Both the position numbers and the translations under genes were made by a program. From the NCBI GenBank assembly GCA_016201575.1, contig JACQCN010000081.1:1-7028 (forward strand): 7,028 nt of DNA, written 5' to 3'. Below are positions 6,751 through 7,028 of this stretch, in pieces. The DNA is from Candidatus Rokuibacteriota bacterium (GTDB lineage: Bacteria; Methylomirabilota; Methylomirabilia; Rokubacteriales; CSP1-6). The notes beneath the pieces were generated by a model. The model was not told the origin of the DNA, ran no database searches, and was given only the letters and a program-made list of their open reading frames with translations. The first letter of the stretch is position 1; every line of letters starts with the position of its first letter.

Positions 6751-7028
6751 TCTCGCCCGCGCGCGCGGTCGAGCTGATCGCGGGTCCGCCGGCGGCGCTG
6801 CCGGATCTCCTCGCCGAGGCCGCCGCCGTCCGCGACCGCGGGCGGAGCCGCCGGGTGACGTTCTCGAAGAAGGTCTTCGTCCCCCTCACCACGCTCTGCC
6901 GCGACTACTGCGGCTACTGCGCGTTCCGCCGCGATCCGGGCGAGCCCGGCGCGCACACGATGACGCCCGAGGAGGTGGTGGCCCTCGCGCAGGCGGGGGG
7001 CCGCATCGGGGCGAAGGAGGCGCTCTTC
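6747..7028 (+). CDS. cofG: CofG, 7,8-didemethyl-8-hydroxy-5-deazariboflavin synthase subunit, 3' end cut by window edge
   Basis: A radical-SAM enzyme that, with CofH, builds the Fo chromophore of coenzyme F420 from tyrosine and a ribityl-diaminouracil. The first 94 residues are present. VTFSKKVFVPLTTLC leads into CRDYCGYCAF, whose C51, C55 and C58 form the CxxxCxxC site for the SAM-binding [4Fe-4S] cluster. MTPEEVVALA and the family-typical KEALF run to the edge. The GTG start at 6747 shares bases with the TGA of the preceding gene (GTGA), which points to translational coupling. The N-terminus is short, as in stand-alone CofG; whether a CofH domain is fused downstream (FbiC-like) cannot be seen. 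Residue 89, just before KEALF, is Ala where I recall Cys in many relatives; I could not check this. Confidence 0.93.
   Translation, partial: MISPARAVELIAGPPAALPDLLAEAAAVRDRGRSRRVTFSKKVFVPLTTLCRDYCGYCAFRRDPGEPGAHTMTPEEVVALAQAGGRIGAKEALF

Overview
The window is very GC-rich, with G or C at most third codon positions. It holds two divergent gene groups around an intergenic region of about 340 bp. The left group (minus strand) is a tripartite RND efflux operon, which implies a cell with an outer membrane. The right group (plus strand) is a coenzyme F420 locus. An F420-producing, diderm, very GC-rich bacterium with CofG as its own ORF start, rather than an obvious actinobacterial cell, fits lineages such as Rokubacteria/Methylomirabilota or Tectomicrobia. 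That placement is inference from gene content and composition only.

Layout. From 4660 down to 1 (minus) lie a complete RND permease of 1085 aa and then the N-terminal 420 residues of a membrane-fusion (adaptor) protein that runs off the left edge. The 140-nt gap between them holds a strong hairpin and a 40-codon ORF. A sigma70-like promoter (perfect TTGACA, 17-bp spacer, weaker -10) sits at 4844-4872, reading left into the operon, with a leader of roughly 175 nt. On the plus strand come an LLM-class F420-dependent oxidoreductase of the TIGR03619 type (5005-5970), a 336-nt non-coding stretch, a small PPOX-class F420-dependent oxidoreductase of the TIGR03668 type (6307-6750), and the start of cofG (6747 to the right edge). 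cofG makes the deazaflavin (Fo) chromophore of F420. The last two genes overlap by a GTGA junction.

How they work together. Permease and adaptor should form an inner-membrane/periplasmic efflux complex that needs an outer-membrane channel not seen here. The right-hand genes join production of the F420 chromophore to two enzymes expected to use the finished cofactor. Nothing in the sequence links efflux to F420 beyond adjacency.

The most unusual element is the 5971-6306 intergenic stretch. Three head-to-tail copies of a 62-bp unit (6040-6225) each fold, on the plus strand, into the same long hairpin. The hairpin is built from CGAG words that face each other and form tandem G.A mismatches. One base pair covaries between copies (C-G in copy 1, U-A in copies 2 and 3). 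A fourth, shorter hairpin of the same design follows. This looks like a structured RNA or an extragenic palindromic repeat family that I do not recognise.
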